Shown: positions 1-8,026 of the stretch, in pieces
How the letters are laid out: the number at the start of each line of letters is the position of its first letter
Numbering within the stretch: position 1 is the first letter of the stretch
Origin: Clostridia bacterium
GTDB taxonomy: Bacteria > Bacillota > Clostridia > UBA1381
NCBI GenBank assembly: GCA_900751885.1
Contig: CAADTH010000034.1
Coordinates: forward strand, 193,955-257,954
Direction of reading: 5' to 3'
DNA: 64,000 bases
Program-made: the position numbers and the translations under genes
Notes under the pieces: generated by a model
Seen by the model: only the letters and a program-made list of their open reading frames with translations
The model's database searches: none
Told to the model about the DNA's origin: nothing

Positions 1-152
1 GAATCAAGGAACAGCTGATTTTCCCGGAAATTGACTACGATAAAATCGACAAAATTAGAGGTATGGACATTATTTTTGTTACGACCGCGAAAACAGATGA
101 GGAAGCACGCGAGCTCTTGAGCTTGATGGGCGCACCATTTGTTCGTAGTTAA
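1..152 (+). CDS. rplE: 50S ribosomal protein L5, C-terminal fragment
   Basis: The window opens inside this gene; the frame starting at base 3 gives 49 residues ending ...GAPFVRS before TAA. The stretch FPEIDYDKIDKIRGMDI is the characteristic C-terminal region of L5, which binds 5S rRNA in the large subunit. It sits 17 bp upstream of rpsN, the standard spc-operon order. The start lies outside the window. Confidence 0.93.
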   Translation, partial: IKEQLIFPEIDYDKIDKIRGMDIIFVTTAKTDEEARELLSLMGAPFVRS

Positions 153-169
153 TAGAAGGAGGGAAAAGC

Positions 170-355
170 ATGGCGAAAAAATCTATGGTAATCAAGCAGC
201 AGAGAAAGCCGAAGCATAGCACACAGGCATATTCCAGATGTAAAATCTGCGGACGCCCGCACGCATATCTTCGCAAATTCGGCATCTGCCGTATCTGCTT
301 CAGAGAACTTGCCTATAAAGGACAAATTCCAGGCGTAAGAAAAGCAAGCTGGTAA
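170..355 (+). CDS. rpsN: 30S ribosomal protein S14, zinc-binding type
   Basis: 61 residues, the short type Z form of S14. Four cysteines form a zinc ribbon (C24-x2-C27 and C40-x2-C43), which marks the zinc-dependent (C+) version. S14 assembles into the head of the small subunit. ATG follows AGAAGGAGGG. It lies between rplE and rpsH in the spc operon. Confidence 0.97.
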   Translation: MAKKSMVIKQQRKPKHSTQAYSRCKICGRPHAYLRKFGICRICFRELAYKGQIPGVRKASW

Positions 356-361
356 AAATAA

Positions 362-410
362 TTTTGTGCGCGGCACAAAAGAATAGATAGATCGTATTCC
401 ACGGCGGAAT
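362..410 (+). other. two small hairpins in the rpsN-rpsH spacer
   Basis: The 73-bp spacer before rpsH can form an 8-bp perfect hairpin (TTTTGTGC at 362-369 with GCACAAAA at 373-380) and a second one (ATTCC at 396-400 with GGAAT at 406-410) just before the rpsH ribosome binding site. Most other spacers in this operon are 14-40 bp, so the longer structured spacer could be a regulatory or processing site. That is inference; no known leader was matched. Confidence 0.3.
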
Positions 411-428
411 TCGGAAGGAGGTAACATA

Positions 429-827
429 ATGCAAATAACTGATCCTATCGCAGATATGCTTACTCGTATCAGAAATGCAAATTCTGCAAAGCATGAAACA
501 GTTGATATCCCAGCTTCCAACATGAAGAAGGCAATCGCTGAAATCTTGAATGAAGAAGGATATATCAAAGGGTATCAAGTGATTGAAGATGGTAAGCAAG
601 GCGTGATAAGAATTGCTTTGAAATATGGCCCGAATAAAGAGAAGGTAATCAGCGGACTTAAGAGAATTTCTAAGCCTGGTCTTAGAATTTACTCTGCTGC
701 AGATGAGGTGCCAAGAGTATTGAAAGGCTTGGGTATCGCAATCATCTCTACATCAAGGGGTATTATGACAGATAAAAAAGCTAGAAATGAACATGTCGGC
801 GGCGAAGTTTTAGCTTTCGTTTGGTAA
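429..827 (+). CDS. rpsH: 30S ribosomal protein S8
   Basis: 132 residues, normal length. It starts MQITDPIADMLTRIRNA and ends with STSRGIMTDKKAR...GGEVLAFVW, both typical of S8, which binds the central domain of 16S rRNA. The ATG follows GGAAGGAGGTAACATA. Part of the spc operon. Confidence 0.98.
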   Translation: MQITDPIADMLTRIRNANSAKHETVDIPASNMKKAIAEILNEEGYIKGYQVIEDGKQGVIRIALKYGPNKEKVISGLKRISKPGLRIYSAADEVPRVLKGLGIAIISTSRGIMTDKKARNEHVGGEVLAFVW

Positions 828-863
828 AAAGCTGACGCAAATAAATCAAGGAGGTGCCAGAAA

Positions 864-1412
864 ATGTCTAGAATCGGGAGATTACCTATTCAGATCCCGC
901 AGGGTGTGGATGTGAAAATCGGTAATGAGAATGAAGTGACAGTAAAAGGCCCGAAGGGGACGCTGAGCCGGAAGCTTCATCAGGACATGATTATAAAAAG
1001 TGAAGGCGGAACAATTACAGTAGACCGTCCTTCAGAACAAAAAAACCATAAGGCGCTGCACGGTCTGACACGTACTTTGCTCAACAATATGGTCGTTGGA
1101 GTAACAGATGGCTTCGTAAAAGAGCTTGAAATCAACGGTGTCGGTTACAGAGCGCAGATGCAGGGAAAGAAGCTTGTTCTCACACTCGGATATTCCCATC
1201 CGGTTGAATATACACCGCAGGAGGGAATCACAATTGAGGTTCCTGCACCGAACAAAATCATTGTAAAGGGTGCAAACAAGGAAATCGTTGGAGAGACAGC
1301 AGCGAAAATCAGAGAATACAGAATGCCGGAGCCATATAAGGGCAAGGGTATCAAATATGTGGATGAGGTAATCAGACGCAAAGAAGGTAAAGCAGGCGCT
1401 AAGAAGAAATAA
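864..1412 (+). CDS. rplF: 50S ribosomal protein L6
   Basis: 182 residues. It starts MSRIGRLPIQIP and has the C-terminal signature PEPYKGKGIKY of L6, which lies near the GTPase-associated centre of the large subunit. The tail is basic (RRKEGKAGAKKK). AGGAGGTG precedes the ATG. Spc operon member. Confidence 0.98.
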   Translation: MSRIGRLPIQIPQGVDVKIGNENEVTVKGPKGTLSRKLHQDMIIKSEGGTITVDRPSEQKNHKALHGLTRTLLNNMVVGVTDGFVKELEINGVGYRAQMQGKKLVLTLGYSHPVEYTPQEGITIEVPAPNKIIVKGANKEIVGETAAKIREYRMPEPYKGKGIKYVDEVIRRKEGKAGAKKK

Positions 1413-1429
1413 GAAAGGAGTGTTCTGAA

Positions 1430-1792
1430 ATGATAAAAAAGCCTACAAGTAATGTAGCAAGACTGAGACGTCACCAAAGAGTGAGAAAGAACATCTCCGG
1501 TACAGCGGAGAAGCCTCGTCTGAACGTCTACAGAAGCTTAAATCATATCTATGCACAGGTGATTGACGATGTAAAAGGTCACACTTTGGTATCGGCTTCC
1601 AGCTTAGATAAAGAGTTTGGTGGAAAATACGGCGGCAACTGTGAAGCGGCGAAAGAGGTCGGCATGATGGTTGCAAAAAAAGCAGTAGAAAAAGGAATCA
1701 AACAGGTGGTATTTGACCGTGGCGGTTATGTATACCACGGCAGAGTGGCAGCTCTTGCAGATGGTGCAAGAGAAGGCGGATTAGAATTCTAA
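1430..1792 (+). CDS. rplR: 50S ribosomal protein L18
   Basis: 120 residues. Contains RLRRHQRVRKNISGTAEKPRLNV near the N-terminus and FDRGGYVYHGRV near the C-terminus, typical of L18, which with L5 binds 5S rRNA. The ATG is preceded by AGAAAGGAG. It sits 17 bp after rplF in the operon. Confidence 0.98.
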   Translation: MIKKPTSNVARLRRHQRVRKNISGTAEKPRLNVYRSLNHIYAQVIDDVKGHTLVSASSLDKEFGGKYGGNCEAAKEVGMMVAKKAVEKGIKQVVFDRGGYVYHGRVAALADGAREGGLEF

Positions 1793-1810
1793 GAGAAGGA
1801 GGCAGAGATT

Positions 1811-2314
1811 GTGACTGAAAAAATGGACGCATCAACTTTGGACGTTCAGGAAAAAGTTGTTACGATAAATCGTGTTGCGAAGGTTGTAAAAGGCGGACGT
1901 ACCTTCCGTTTCAGCGCGTTGGTGGTTGTCGGTGACGGGAATGGCCATGTCGGCTGTGGAATGGGAAAAGCTGCTGAAATTCCGGAAGCAATTAGAAAAG
2001 GAATCGAAGATGCGAAGAAGAACATGATTACTGTTCCTATGGTCGGTACAACGATTCCGCATGAGACAATTGGAGAATATGGCGCAGGCAGAGTTTTGTT
2101 AAAGCCAGCAGCACAGGGTACCGGTGTTATCGCAGGCGGCGCTGCCAGAGCAGTGCTTGAGCTTGCAGGCATCAAGGATATCAGAACAAAGTGCTTACGC
2201 TCCAACAATCCTAAAAATGTAGTAAGCGCTACGATCGCAGGCTTGTCTGAACTCAAACAGATCGATGAGGTTGCACGCCTCAGAGGCAAGACCGTAGATC
2301 AAATTCGCGGTTAA
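1811..2314 (+). CDS. rpsE: 30S ribosomal protein S5
   Basis: 167 residues, GTG start placed by the upstream AGAAGGAGG. The N-terminal double-stranded RNA-binding domain (INRVAKVVKGGRTFRFSAL...) and C-terminal S5 fold (GGAARAVLELAGI...) are both complete. S5 acts in decoding fidelity and sits next to S4 on the ribosome. Spc operon. Confidence 0.98.
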   Translation: MTEKMDASTLDVQEKVVTINRVAKVVKGGRTFRFSALVVVGDGNGHVGCGMGKAAEIPEAIRKGIEDAKKNMITVPMVGTTIPHETIGEYGAGRVLLKPAAQGTGVIAGGAARAVLELAGIKDIRTKCLRSNNPKNVVSATIAGLSELKQIDEVARLRGKTVDQIRG

Positions 2315-2328
2315 GGAGGAAGCAGAAA

Positions 2329-2511
2329 GTGGCTAATCTGAAAGTGAAATTGGTCAAAAGCACGATCGGGCGCAAAAAAGACCAGATTGCGACGGTAAAA
2401 GCTTTAGGCCTTAAGAAAATTAGAGATGTTGTGGAGCATAACGATACTCCGCAAATCAGAGGTATGATTAATAAGGTTTCTCACCTGGTAGAGGTTGAGG
2501 AAAACAAATAA
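2329..2511 (+). CDS. rpmD: 50S ribosomal protein L30
   Basis: 60 residues, a compact single-domain L30. It contains KSTIGRKKDQIATVKALGL and ends VSHLVEVEENK. The start is GTG, 14 bp after rpsE, with GGAGGA in the spacer. Spc operon order S5-L30-L15 is conserved. Confidence 0.97.
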   Translation: MANLKVKLVKSTIGRKKDQIATVKALGLKKIRDVVEHNDTPQIRGMINKVSHLVEVEENK

Positions 2512-2531
2512 ACCAGAAGGAGGTGCAGCAA

Positions 2532-2972
2532 ATGAAATTGAACGAACTACAGCCAGCGCAAGGATCGAAATTTTCAACAAAGAGAGTTGGACGCGGGATC
2601 GGTTCGGGCACAGGCAAAACTTCCGGTAAAGGACATAAAGGACAGAAGGCACGTTCGGGCGGCGGTGTTAGACCGGGCTTTGAAGGTGGACAGATGCCAA
2701 TTTACAGACGTTTGCCAAAAAGAGGTTTCAAGAATATATTTGCGAAGCAGTATGTTACAATCAACGTAGAGGATCTCGAAAGATTTGACGACGGTACGGA
2801 AGTAACGGCTGAATTGTTAAAAAAGACAGGCGTTATCAGCAAAACGCTTGATGGAGTAAAGATTCTTGGCAGAGGTGAGCTTACAAAGAAGCTTACAGTA
2901 AAGGTTGCCAAATATACAGCTTCTGCCAGCGAAAAAATAGAAAAGGCAGGCGGAAAGGCCGAGGTGATGTAA
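2532..2972 (+). CDS. rplO: 50S ribosomal protein L15
   Basis: 146 residues. The N-terminal glycine/basic extension (VGRGIGSGTGKTSGKGHKG) is typical of L15, which threads into 23S rRNA. ATG at 2532 is preferred over GTG at 2523, because the AGAAGGAGGT ribosome binding site overlaps the GTG but is well spaced from the ATG. The secY start follows the stop by 1 bp, so the two are probably translationally coupled. Confidence 0.96.
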   Translation: MKLNELQPAQGSKFSTKRVGRGIGSGTGKTSGKGHKGQKARSGGGVRPGFEGGQMPIYRRLPKRGFKNIFAKQYVTINVEDLERFDDGTEVTAELLKKTGVISKTLDGVKILGRGELTKKLTVKVAKYTASASEKIEKAGGKAEVM

Positions 2973-2973
2973 G

Positions 2974-4305
2974 GTGTTTCAGACACTGAGAAATGCTTGG
3001 AAAATTCCGGACTTAAGACGTAGAATGCTTTTTACGTTGTTGATGCTTGTTATTTTTAGATTTGGAGCACATATTCCAGTCCCATACTTGAGCGCTGACG
3101 CAATGCAGGCGTTCTTGGGACAGGGGACGGACCTTTTTTCATTGTTTAACGTATTTACAGGTGGAGCGTTCGCGAACGCTACCGTAATGGCAATGGGTGT
3201 ATCACCGTACATCAACGCATCCATTATCATTCAGCTTTTGACAGTTGCGATTCCTGCGCTTGAGAGACTTTCTAAGGAAGGACTCGAGGGCAGAAAGAAG
3301 ATTAATAAGATTACAAGATACGTTGGTATTGCGCTTGCATTCATTCAGGGTGCAGGTCTTTATGTAACACTCTTGAACATGGGCGCTCAGCAGGGTGGAA
3401 TTCAGGCGATTTCCAATCCTAGCGCGCTGTCGTTCTTTATCATTGTATTGACGTTTACCGCTGGTACAGCGTTTATCGTATGGTTGGGTGAACTCATTAC
3501 AGAAAAAGGACTTGGAAACGGTGTTTCTATGGTAATCTTTGCTGGTATCGTTTCCAGAATTCCGGCGGAAGGCTATGCGGTCTATAAGCAGTATTTGGAG
3601 ACAGGCGTCAGCATCAAGGGGCTTGCAGTGGTAGCTGCGATTCTGGCAGTGGCGATTGTTGCAATCGGCTTTGTTGTATTCTTCAACAGCGCTGAGCGCA
3701 GAATCCCGGTACAGTATGCAAAGCGTGTTGTAGGACGTAAGATGTATGGCGGACAGAGCACTCATATTCCGATTAAGGTTGTTATGGGCGGTGTCATGCC
3801 GATTATCTTTGCATCCAGTATCATGGCATTCCCAGCGACCATCGTGAGATTGGTTGCAGCTGGAAATATGCCAACCGCGGGCTTTGGTTTTATGCTTTTG
3901 AGCATGCTCAGCCCATCTATGGGACCTGGTTGGACAGATATCGTTTACAGTGCAGTCTATTTCCTTCTGATTCTCTTCTTTACCTATTTCTATTCGGCAA
4001 TTCAGTTTAATCCGATTGAAATGGCAAACAATATGAAGAAGAATGGCGGATATATTCCGGGTATTCGTCCTGGAAAGCCGACAAGCGACCACATTGCGAA
4101 GGTTTCTTCCAAGTTAAATCTTGTCGGTGCGATTTTCTTAGGTGTTATCGCGATTTTACCTGTCATTGTTGGGGCATTCACAAACATACAGGGGCTTTAT
4201 ATCGGTGGTACGTCGCTTTTGATTATGGAAGGCGTTGCACTTGAGACAGTCAGACAAATCGAATCTCAGATGACGATGCGTCATTATAGAGGATTCTTAG
4301 AATAA
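2974..4305 (+). CDS. secY: preprotein translocase subunit SecY
   Basis: 443 residues with about ten hydrophobic segments; the central channel of the Sec translocon in the cytoplasmic membrane. Seen: FRFGAHIPVP near TM1, the plug region, a cytosolic loop with RRIPVQYAKR, and the C-terminal ETVRQIESQMTMRHYRGFL. GTG start, 1 bp after rplO, with GAGGTGATG inside the rplO end acting as ribosome binding site. The genome-specific partner secE lies at 21765. Confidence 0.98.
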   Translation: MFQTLRNAWKIPDLRRRMLFTLLMLVIFRFGAHIPVPYLSADAMQAFLGQGTDLFSLFNVFTGGAFANATVMAMGVSPYINASIIIQLLTVAIPALERLSKEGLEGRKKINKITRYVGIALAFIQGAGLYVTLLNMGAQQGGIQAISNPSALSFFIIVLTFTAGTAFIVWLGELITEKGLGNGVSMVIFAGIVSRIPAEGYAVYKQYLETGVSIKGLAVVAAILAVAIVAIGFVVFFNSAERRIPVQYAKRVVGRKMYGGQSTHIPIKVVMGGVMPIIFASSIMAFPATIVRLVAAGNMPTAGFGFMLLSMLSPSMGPGWTDIVYSAVYFLLILFFTYFYSAIQFNPIEMANNMKKNGGYIPGIRPGKPTSDHIAKVSSKLNLVGAIFLGVIAILPVIVGAFTNIQGLYIGGTSLLIMEGVALETVRQIESQMTMRHYRGFLE

Positions 4306-4375
4306 GTACGATTTTTACATCAAAGGTGAGGCAAGAACCTGAAAAGGACAGAGATGGGAAAGGTGGCGTTCTGTT

Positions 4376-5044
4376 ATGAGGTTGATTTTATTGGGACCTC
4401 CGGGTGCCGGTAAAGGAACACAGGCAGATATTTTATCAAAGAAAATGGATATCCCGACGATATCCACAGGCGTGATGCTAAGAACGGCCATCAGAGAAAA
4501 AACAGAGTTGGGAAAAGCAGCCGAGGAATATATTTCCGAAGGCAAGCTTGTTCCTGATGATGTTGTGGTTGCTATCGTGAAGGAACGCCTGGCGCAGGAT
4601 GATTGCAGGAATGGTTTTATTTTAGACGGTTTTCCTCGTACCACAGTACAAGCGGAGGCGCTTGTGACATCTGGGGTGGAGATTGATAAGGTACTGTTAC
4701 TGGATGTTTCGGATGAGGTTGTAATCGAACGCTTGTCTGGACGGCGTGAATGCAGTGAGTGCGGTACTCCGTACCATATCAAATCCAATCCTTCCGCAAA
4801 AGGTGAACGGTGTGAAAAGTGCGGCGGCAAATTGATTACCCGCGCCGATGACAATGTAGATACCGTACGGCAGCGCCTTAAGGTATATCATGAGCAAACC
4901 GAACCGATTCGTGATTACTATGAAAAGCAAGGTAAGGTAGTAGTTGCAAAAGGACAGGGCGAACTTGCAGATACGGTCAAAGAAGTATTTTCTGCTCTTG
5001 GCATTGAGGAGATATCATATGATAACGATAAAGTCAAAAACTGA
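4376..5044 (+). CDS. adk: adenylate kinase, zinc-binding type
   Basis: 222 residues. Interconverts ATP + AMP and 2 ADP in the cytoplasm. P-loop GPPGAGKGT at residues 7-15; LID domain carries C126-x2-C129 and C146-x2-C149, a structural zinc site common in Gram-positive forms. The last 26 bp overlap the start of map, suggesting translational coupling. The order secY-adk-map-infA is typical of Firmicutes. Confidence 0.98.
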   Translation: MRLILLGPPGAGKGTQADILSKKMDIPTISTGVMLRTAIREKTELGKAAEEYISEGKLVPDDVVVAIVKERLAQDDCRNGFILDGFPRTTVQAEALVTSGVEIDKVLLLDVSDEVVIERLSGRRECSECGTPYHIKSNPSAKGERCEKCGGKLITRADDNVDTVRQRLKVYHEQTEPIRDYYEKQGKVVVAKGQGELADTVKEVFSALGIEEISYDNDKVKN

Positions 5045-5768
5045 AATCGAAAAAATGAGGATTGCCGGGAGGCTGACCGGAGAGGTTTTGAATATGCTCG
5101 AAGAGCATATCAAGCCGGGTATTACGACTGGGCAGCTTGATAAACTGGCGTATGATTATATCACCTCGCATGGGGCAAAACCATCCTTCCTTCATTATGA
5201 AGGATATCCGGCTAGCCTGTGTACCTCCATCAATGATGAAGTGGTACACAGCATCCCAAGTAAAAAGAACGTGTTACGCGAAGGGGATATCATAAGTATT
5301 GATGTCGGCGCATATATCGGGGGTTACCACGGGGATGCGGCTAGAACGTTTCCTGTAGGAGCTGTTTCTGAGGAGGCGCGGCACTTGATTGATGTAACGC
5401 GGGAAAGCTTTTTTAGAGGAATCGAGCACGCAAAGCATGGTGCGAAGCTGGGAGATATCTCAGCGGCGATTCAAGAATATGTGGAATCGAACGGATTTTC
5501 TGTTGTCCGTGACCTGGTAGGACATGGAATCGGAAAAAATATGCATGAAGATCCGAGCGTACCGAATTATGGACATGCAGGACGTGGTGTGAAGCTGGCA
5601 GCTGGTATGACACTTGCGATAGAGCCAATGGTAAATATGGGCACTTATAAGGTGTATGTGCAGGATGATGACTGGACAGTAGTAAGCGCAGATGGAAGCT
5701 TATCGGCTCATTATGAAAACACCGTACTCATTACGCATGACGAGTGTGAAATTTTGACGCTCGTGTAA
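5019..5768 (+). CDS. map: methionine aminopeptidase, type I
   Basis: 249 residues. Removes the initiator methionine from nascent proteins. The metal ligands are visible: two Asp in DVGAYIGGYHGDAARTF, His in GHGIGKNMHEDPSVPN, Glu in LAIEPMVNMG and Glu in AHYENTVLIT. ATG at 5019 was chosen because TGAGGAGATATC lies just upstream and the protein begins with the usual MITIKSKTEIEKMR. It overlaps adk by 26 bp. Confidence 0.97.
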   Translation: MITIKSKTEIEKMRIAGRLTGEVLNMLEEHIKPGITTGQLDKLAYDYITSHGAKPSFLHYEGYPASLCTSINDEVVHSIPSKKNVLREGDIISIDVGAYIGGYHGDAARTFPVGAVSEEARHLIDVTRESFFRGIEHAKHGAKLGDISAAIQEYVESNGFSVVRDLVGHGIGKNMHEDPSVPNYGHAGRGVKLAAGMTLAIEPMVNMGTYKVYVQDDDWTVVSADGSLSAHYENTVLITHDECEILTLV

Positions 5769-5782
5769 GGTAGGAGGTTTTT

Positions 5783-6049
5783 ATGGAGATTGTTGTTGGC
5801 AGTGTCGTTTATTCCAAAGCGGGACGTGATAAGGGTGATGATTTCATTGTTATCCGTCTGGAAGGGGAATACGCGTATTTGGCAGATGGCGATTTGAGAA
5901 AAGTAGATAAGCCGAAAAAGAAAAAAGTAAGGCATATACAAAAGACGAATTATGTTTCACAGTTTGTTGCTGAAAAGCTGCGGACAGTAGGAAAGGTGAC
6001 AAATTCGGAGGTGCGCAAGGCGCTATCAGAATATCAGCCGGTTGAATAA
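5783..6049 (+). CDS. KOW-domain RNA-binding protein (L14e-like)
   Basis: 88 residues. The N-terminal half (VVGSVVYSKAGRDKGDDFIVIRL) is a KOW-type beta-barrel; a lysine cluster KPKKKKVRH follows. Small KOW proteins of this type are common between map and infA in Clostridia. Exact function is unknown; RNA or ribosome binding is inferred. ATG follows GTAGGAGG 14 bp after map. Confidence 0.85.
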   Translation: MEIVVGSVVYSKAGRDKGDDFIVIRLEGEYAYLADGDLRKVDKPKKKKVRHIQKTNYVSQFVAEKLRTVGKVTNSEVRKALSEYQPVE

Positions 6050-6062
6050 GGAGGTTATTTCT

Positions 6063-6281
6063 TTGGCGAAAGAAGATGTTTTAGAGCTGGAAGGTACGGT
6101 TGTAGAAACCCTGCCGAATGCAATGTTTAAAGTAGAACTGGAAAATGGACACCAGATTTTGGCGCATATTTCAGGAAAACTGAGAATGAACTTCATTAAA
6201 ATTCTTCCGGGAGACAAGGTGACAATTGAAATGTCGCCATATGATCTCACACGCGGCAGGATTACATGGAGATCGAAGTAA
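6063..6281 (+). CDS. infA: translation initiation factor IF-1
   Basis: 72 residues, the exact family length, an S1/OB fold (VLELEGTVVETLPNAMFKVELENGH...GDKVTIEMSPYDLTRGRI). IF-1 blocks the A site during initiation. The start is TTG at 6063 (protein AKEDVLELEG...), set by AAGGAGG at 6048-6054; the upstream TTG at 6042 is too close to or inside that site. Followed by rpmJ and the alpha operon genes. Confidence 0.97.
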   Translation: MAKEDVLELEGTVVETLPNAMFKVELENGHQILAHISGKLRMNFIKILPGDKVTIEMSPYDLTRGRITWRSK

Positions 6282-6306
6282 TGTTACGCAGAGGAGGTAG
6301 AAGTAA

Positions 6307-6420
6307 ATGAAAGTACGTCCGTCAGTAAAACCAATTTGCGAAAAATGCAAAATCATTAAAAGAAAAGGCAAAGTAATGGTTATTTGCGAAAATCCAAAGC
6401 ATAAGCAAAAACAGGGCTGA
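6307..6420 (+). CDS. rpmJ: 50S ribosomal protein L36
   Basis: 37 residues, MKVRPSVKPICEKCKIIKRK..., with C11, C14, C27 and H32 forming the zinc site of the C+ type of L36. Preceded by GAGGAGGTAGAAGTAA. It lies between infA and rpsM as in nearly all bacteria. Confidence 0.98.
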   Translation: MKVRPSVKPICEKCKIIKRKGKVMVICENPKHKQKQG

Positions 6421-6447
6421 TTTGGGATTAACATGCGTAATTTGTTT

Positions 6448-6504
6448 ATAACTTGTTCAAGAGAGCGGCTGTAAGGGAGAAATCCCTGACTTGACCAAGT
6501 TTAT
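6448..6504 (+). promoter_or_regulatory. structured leader upstream of rpsM
   Basis: The 128-bp rpmJ-rpsM spacer folds into one long arm: outer stem ATAACTTG (6448-6455) with CAAGTTTAT (6496-6504), then TTCAAG/CTTGA, then an apical AGGGA...TCCCT hairpin. The rpsM ribosome binding site CTAGGAGGTG lies 28 bp downstream. The position fits autogenous control of the alpha operon (S4 is the known regulator of such operons), but no established leader family was matched, so the role is inference. Confidence 0.4.
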
Positions 6505-6548
6505 CACAAGATAGATAGTTTAAAGGATTCTAGGAGGTGTAAACGTAA

Positions 6549-6917
6549 ATGGCAAGAATAGCAGGTGTTGACTTACCAAGAGACAAGCGGGTAGAAGTTG
6601 GTCTTACCTATATATATGGAATCGGTCTGAAAAGCTCTCAGAAGATTTTAAAAGAAACCGGTATCAATGCTGATACAAGAGTAAAAGATTTGACAGAGGA
6701 TGAGGTTTCCAAGCTGAGAGAGAAAATCGATGCGGAATATCAGGTGGAGGGTGATTTGAGACGCCAGATCGCACTTGATATCAAAAGATTGATGGAAATT
6801 GGATGCTACAGAGGAATTCGTCATAGAAAAGGTCTTCCGGTAAGGGGACAGAACACAAAAAATAATGCAAGAACCAGAAAAGGTCCTGCAAAGACAATGG
6901 CAAACAAAAAGAAGTAA
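6549..6917 (+). CDS. rpsM: 30S ribosomal protein S13
   Basis: 122 residues. Begins MARIAGVDLPRDKRVEVGLTYIYGIG and carries RGIRHRKGLPVRGQNTKNNAR; a normal S13, head of the 30S subunit, contacting the 50S in bridges and the P-site tRNA. First gene of the alpha operon block rpsM-rpsK-rpsD-rpoA-rplQ. Confidence 0.98.
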   Translation: MARIAGVDLPRDKRVEVGLTYIYGIGLKSSQKILKETGINADTRVKDLTEDEVSKLREKIDAEYQVEGDLRRQIALDIKRLMEIGCYRGIRHRKGLPVRGQNTKNNARTRKGPAKTMANKKK

Positions 6918-6934
6918 GGGAGGGATAACTAAAA

Positions 6935-7333
6935 ATGGCTAAAGTTGCGAAGAAAACAACACGGACCAGACGCCGTGACAGAAAGAATATCGAAAGAGGA
7001 GCAGCACACATCCGTTCTACGTTCAACAATACAATCGTTACAATCACAGATACAGCTGGAAATGCCCTCTCTTGGGCAAGCGCAGGTGGACTTGGATTTA
7101 GAGGTTCAAAGAAAAGTACACCATTCGCAGCACAGACAGCTGCAGAAACTGCTGCAAAAGCCGCAATGGAGCATGGACTCAAGACAGTTGAAGTCTATGT
7201 AAAAGGTCCTGGCGCAGGTAGAGAAGCAGCGATTCGTGCGCTTCAGGCTGCAGGATTAGAAGTAAGTATGATTAAAGACGTTACTCCAATCCCTCATAAC
7301 GGTTGCAGACCGCCGAAGAGAAGAAGAGTTTGA
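6935..7333 (+). CDS. rpsK: 30S ribosomal protein S11
   Basis: 132 residues. Contains HIRSTFNNTIVTITDTAGN and ends IPHNGCRPPKRRRV, the S11 C-terminal signature. S11 lies on the platform of the small subunit. GGGAGGG precedes the ATG. Confidence 0.98.
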   Translation: MAKVAKKTTRTRRRDRKNIERGAAHIRSTFNNTIVTITDTAGNALSWASAGGLGFRGSKKSTPFAAQTAAETAAKAAMEHGLKTVEVYVKGPGAGREAAIRALQAAGLEVSMIKDVTPIPHNGCRPPKRRRV

Positions 7334-7368
7334 TTTGTTGAAAAACGAGTAGAAGGAGGAAAGAATAG

Positions 7369-7962
7369 ATGGCTAAAAATATGCAACCAGTTTTGAAAAG
7401 ATGCAGAACATTGGGCATTGAGCCGGGCGTGATGGGAGTTCACAAAAAGTCCAACAAAAACCCGAAGCAAAGCCGCAGAAAACAGAGCGAATATGGTTTG
7501 CAGCTGAATGAAAAGCAGAAAGTAAAATTTATTTACGGTGTGCTGGAAAAACAGTTTAGAAAATATTATGTAATGGCGACAAAGAAGCAGGGAATTACCG
7601 GTGAAATGCTTCTTCAAATTTTGGAGACAAGACTTGACAATGTCGTATTTCGTCTTGGACTTGCAAACACAAGACGCGAAGCAAGACAGATTGTAAACCA
7701 TGGTCATATCATGGTAAACGGACAAAAAGTGGACATTCCGTCTTATCTGGTAAAACAGGGCGATGTCATTTCTGTGAAAGAAAAGAGCAAAAACTCTGTT
7801 AGAATCAAAGAAATCGTCGAGACAAACGCTGCAAGAGTCACACCAAAATGGCTCGATATGGACAAAAACACCTTGACAGGCAAAGTTGTAACCTTGCCGC
7901 AGCGCGACGATATCGACTATGAAGTAGAAGAGCACTTAATCGTCGAATTGTATTCTAAGTAA
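7369..7962 (+). CDS. rpsD: 30S ribosomal protein S4
   Basis: 197 residues. Contains an S4 RNA-binding domain (RLDNVVFRLGLANTRREARQIVNHGHI...). S4 nucleates 16S rRNA folding and in many bacteria represses its own operon. It lies between rpsK and rpoA. AGAAGGAGG precedes the ATG. Confidence 0.98.
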   Translation: MAKNMQPVLKRCRTLGIEPGVMGVHKKSNKNPKQSRRKQSEYGLQLNEKQKVKFIYGVLEKQFRKYYVMATKKQGITGEMLLQILETRLDNVVFRLGLANTRREARQIVNHGHIMVNGQKVDIPSYLVKQGDVISVKEKSKNSVRIKEIVETNAARVTPKWLDMDKNTLTGKVVTLPQRDDIDYEVEEHLIVELYSK

Positions 7963-8026
7963 TAAAATGCTTGTTACCCTCGGGAAGTGGATATAGGTAC
8001 AGGATTTTTAAAGGAGGGTTTGTTGA

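Noticed and set aside
3202..4092. 296-codon frame antisense to secY
   Set aside because: Fully inside secY on the other strand, Cys/His/Asn-rich random composition, no ribosome binding site.
7294..7935. 213-codon frame antisense to rpsD
   Set aside because: Phe/Leu/Ser-rich antisense reading of a highly expressed ribosomal gene; no ribosome binding site.
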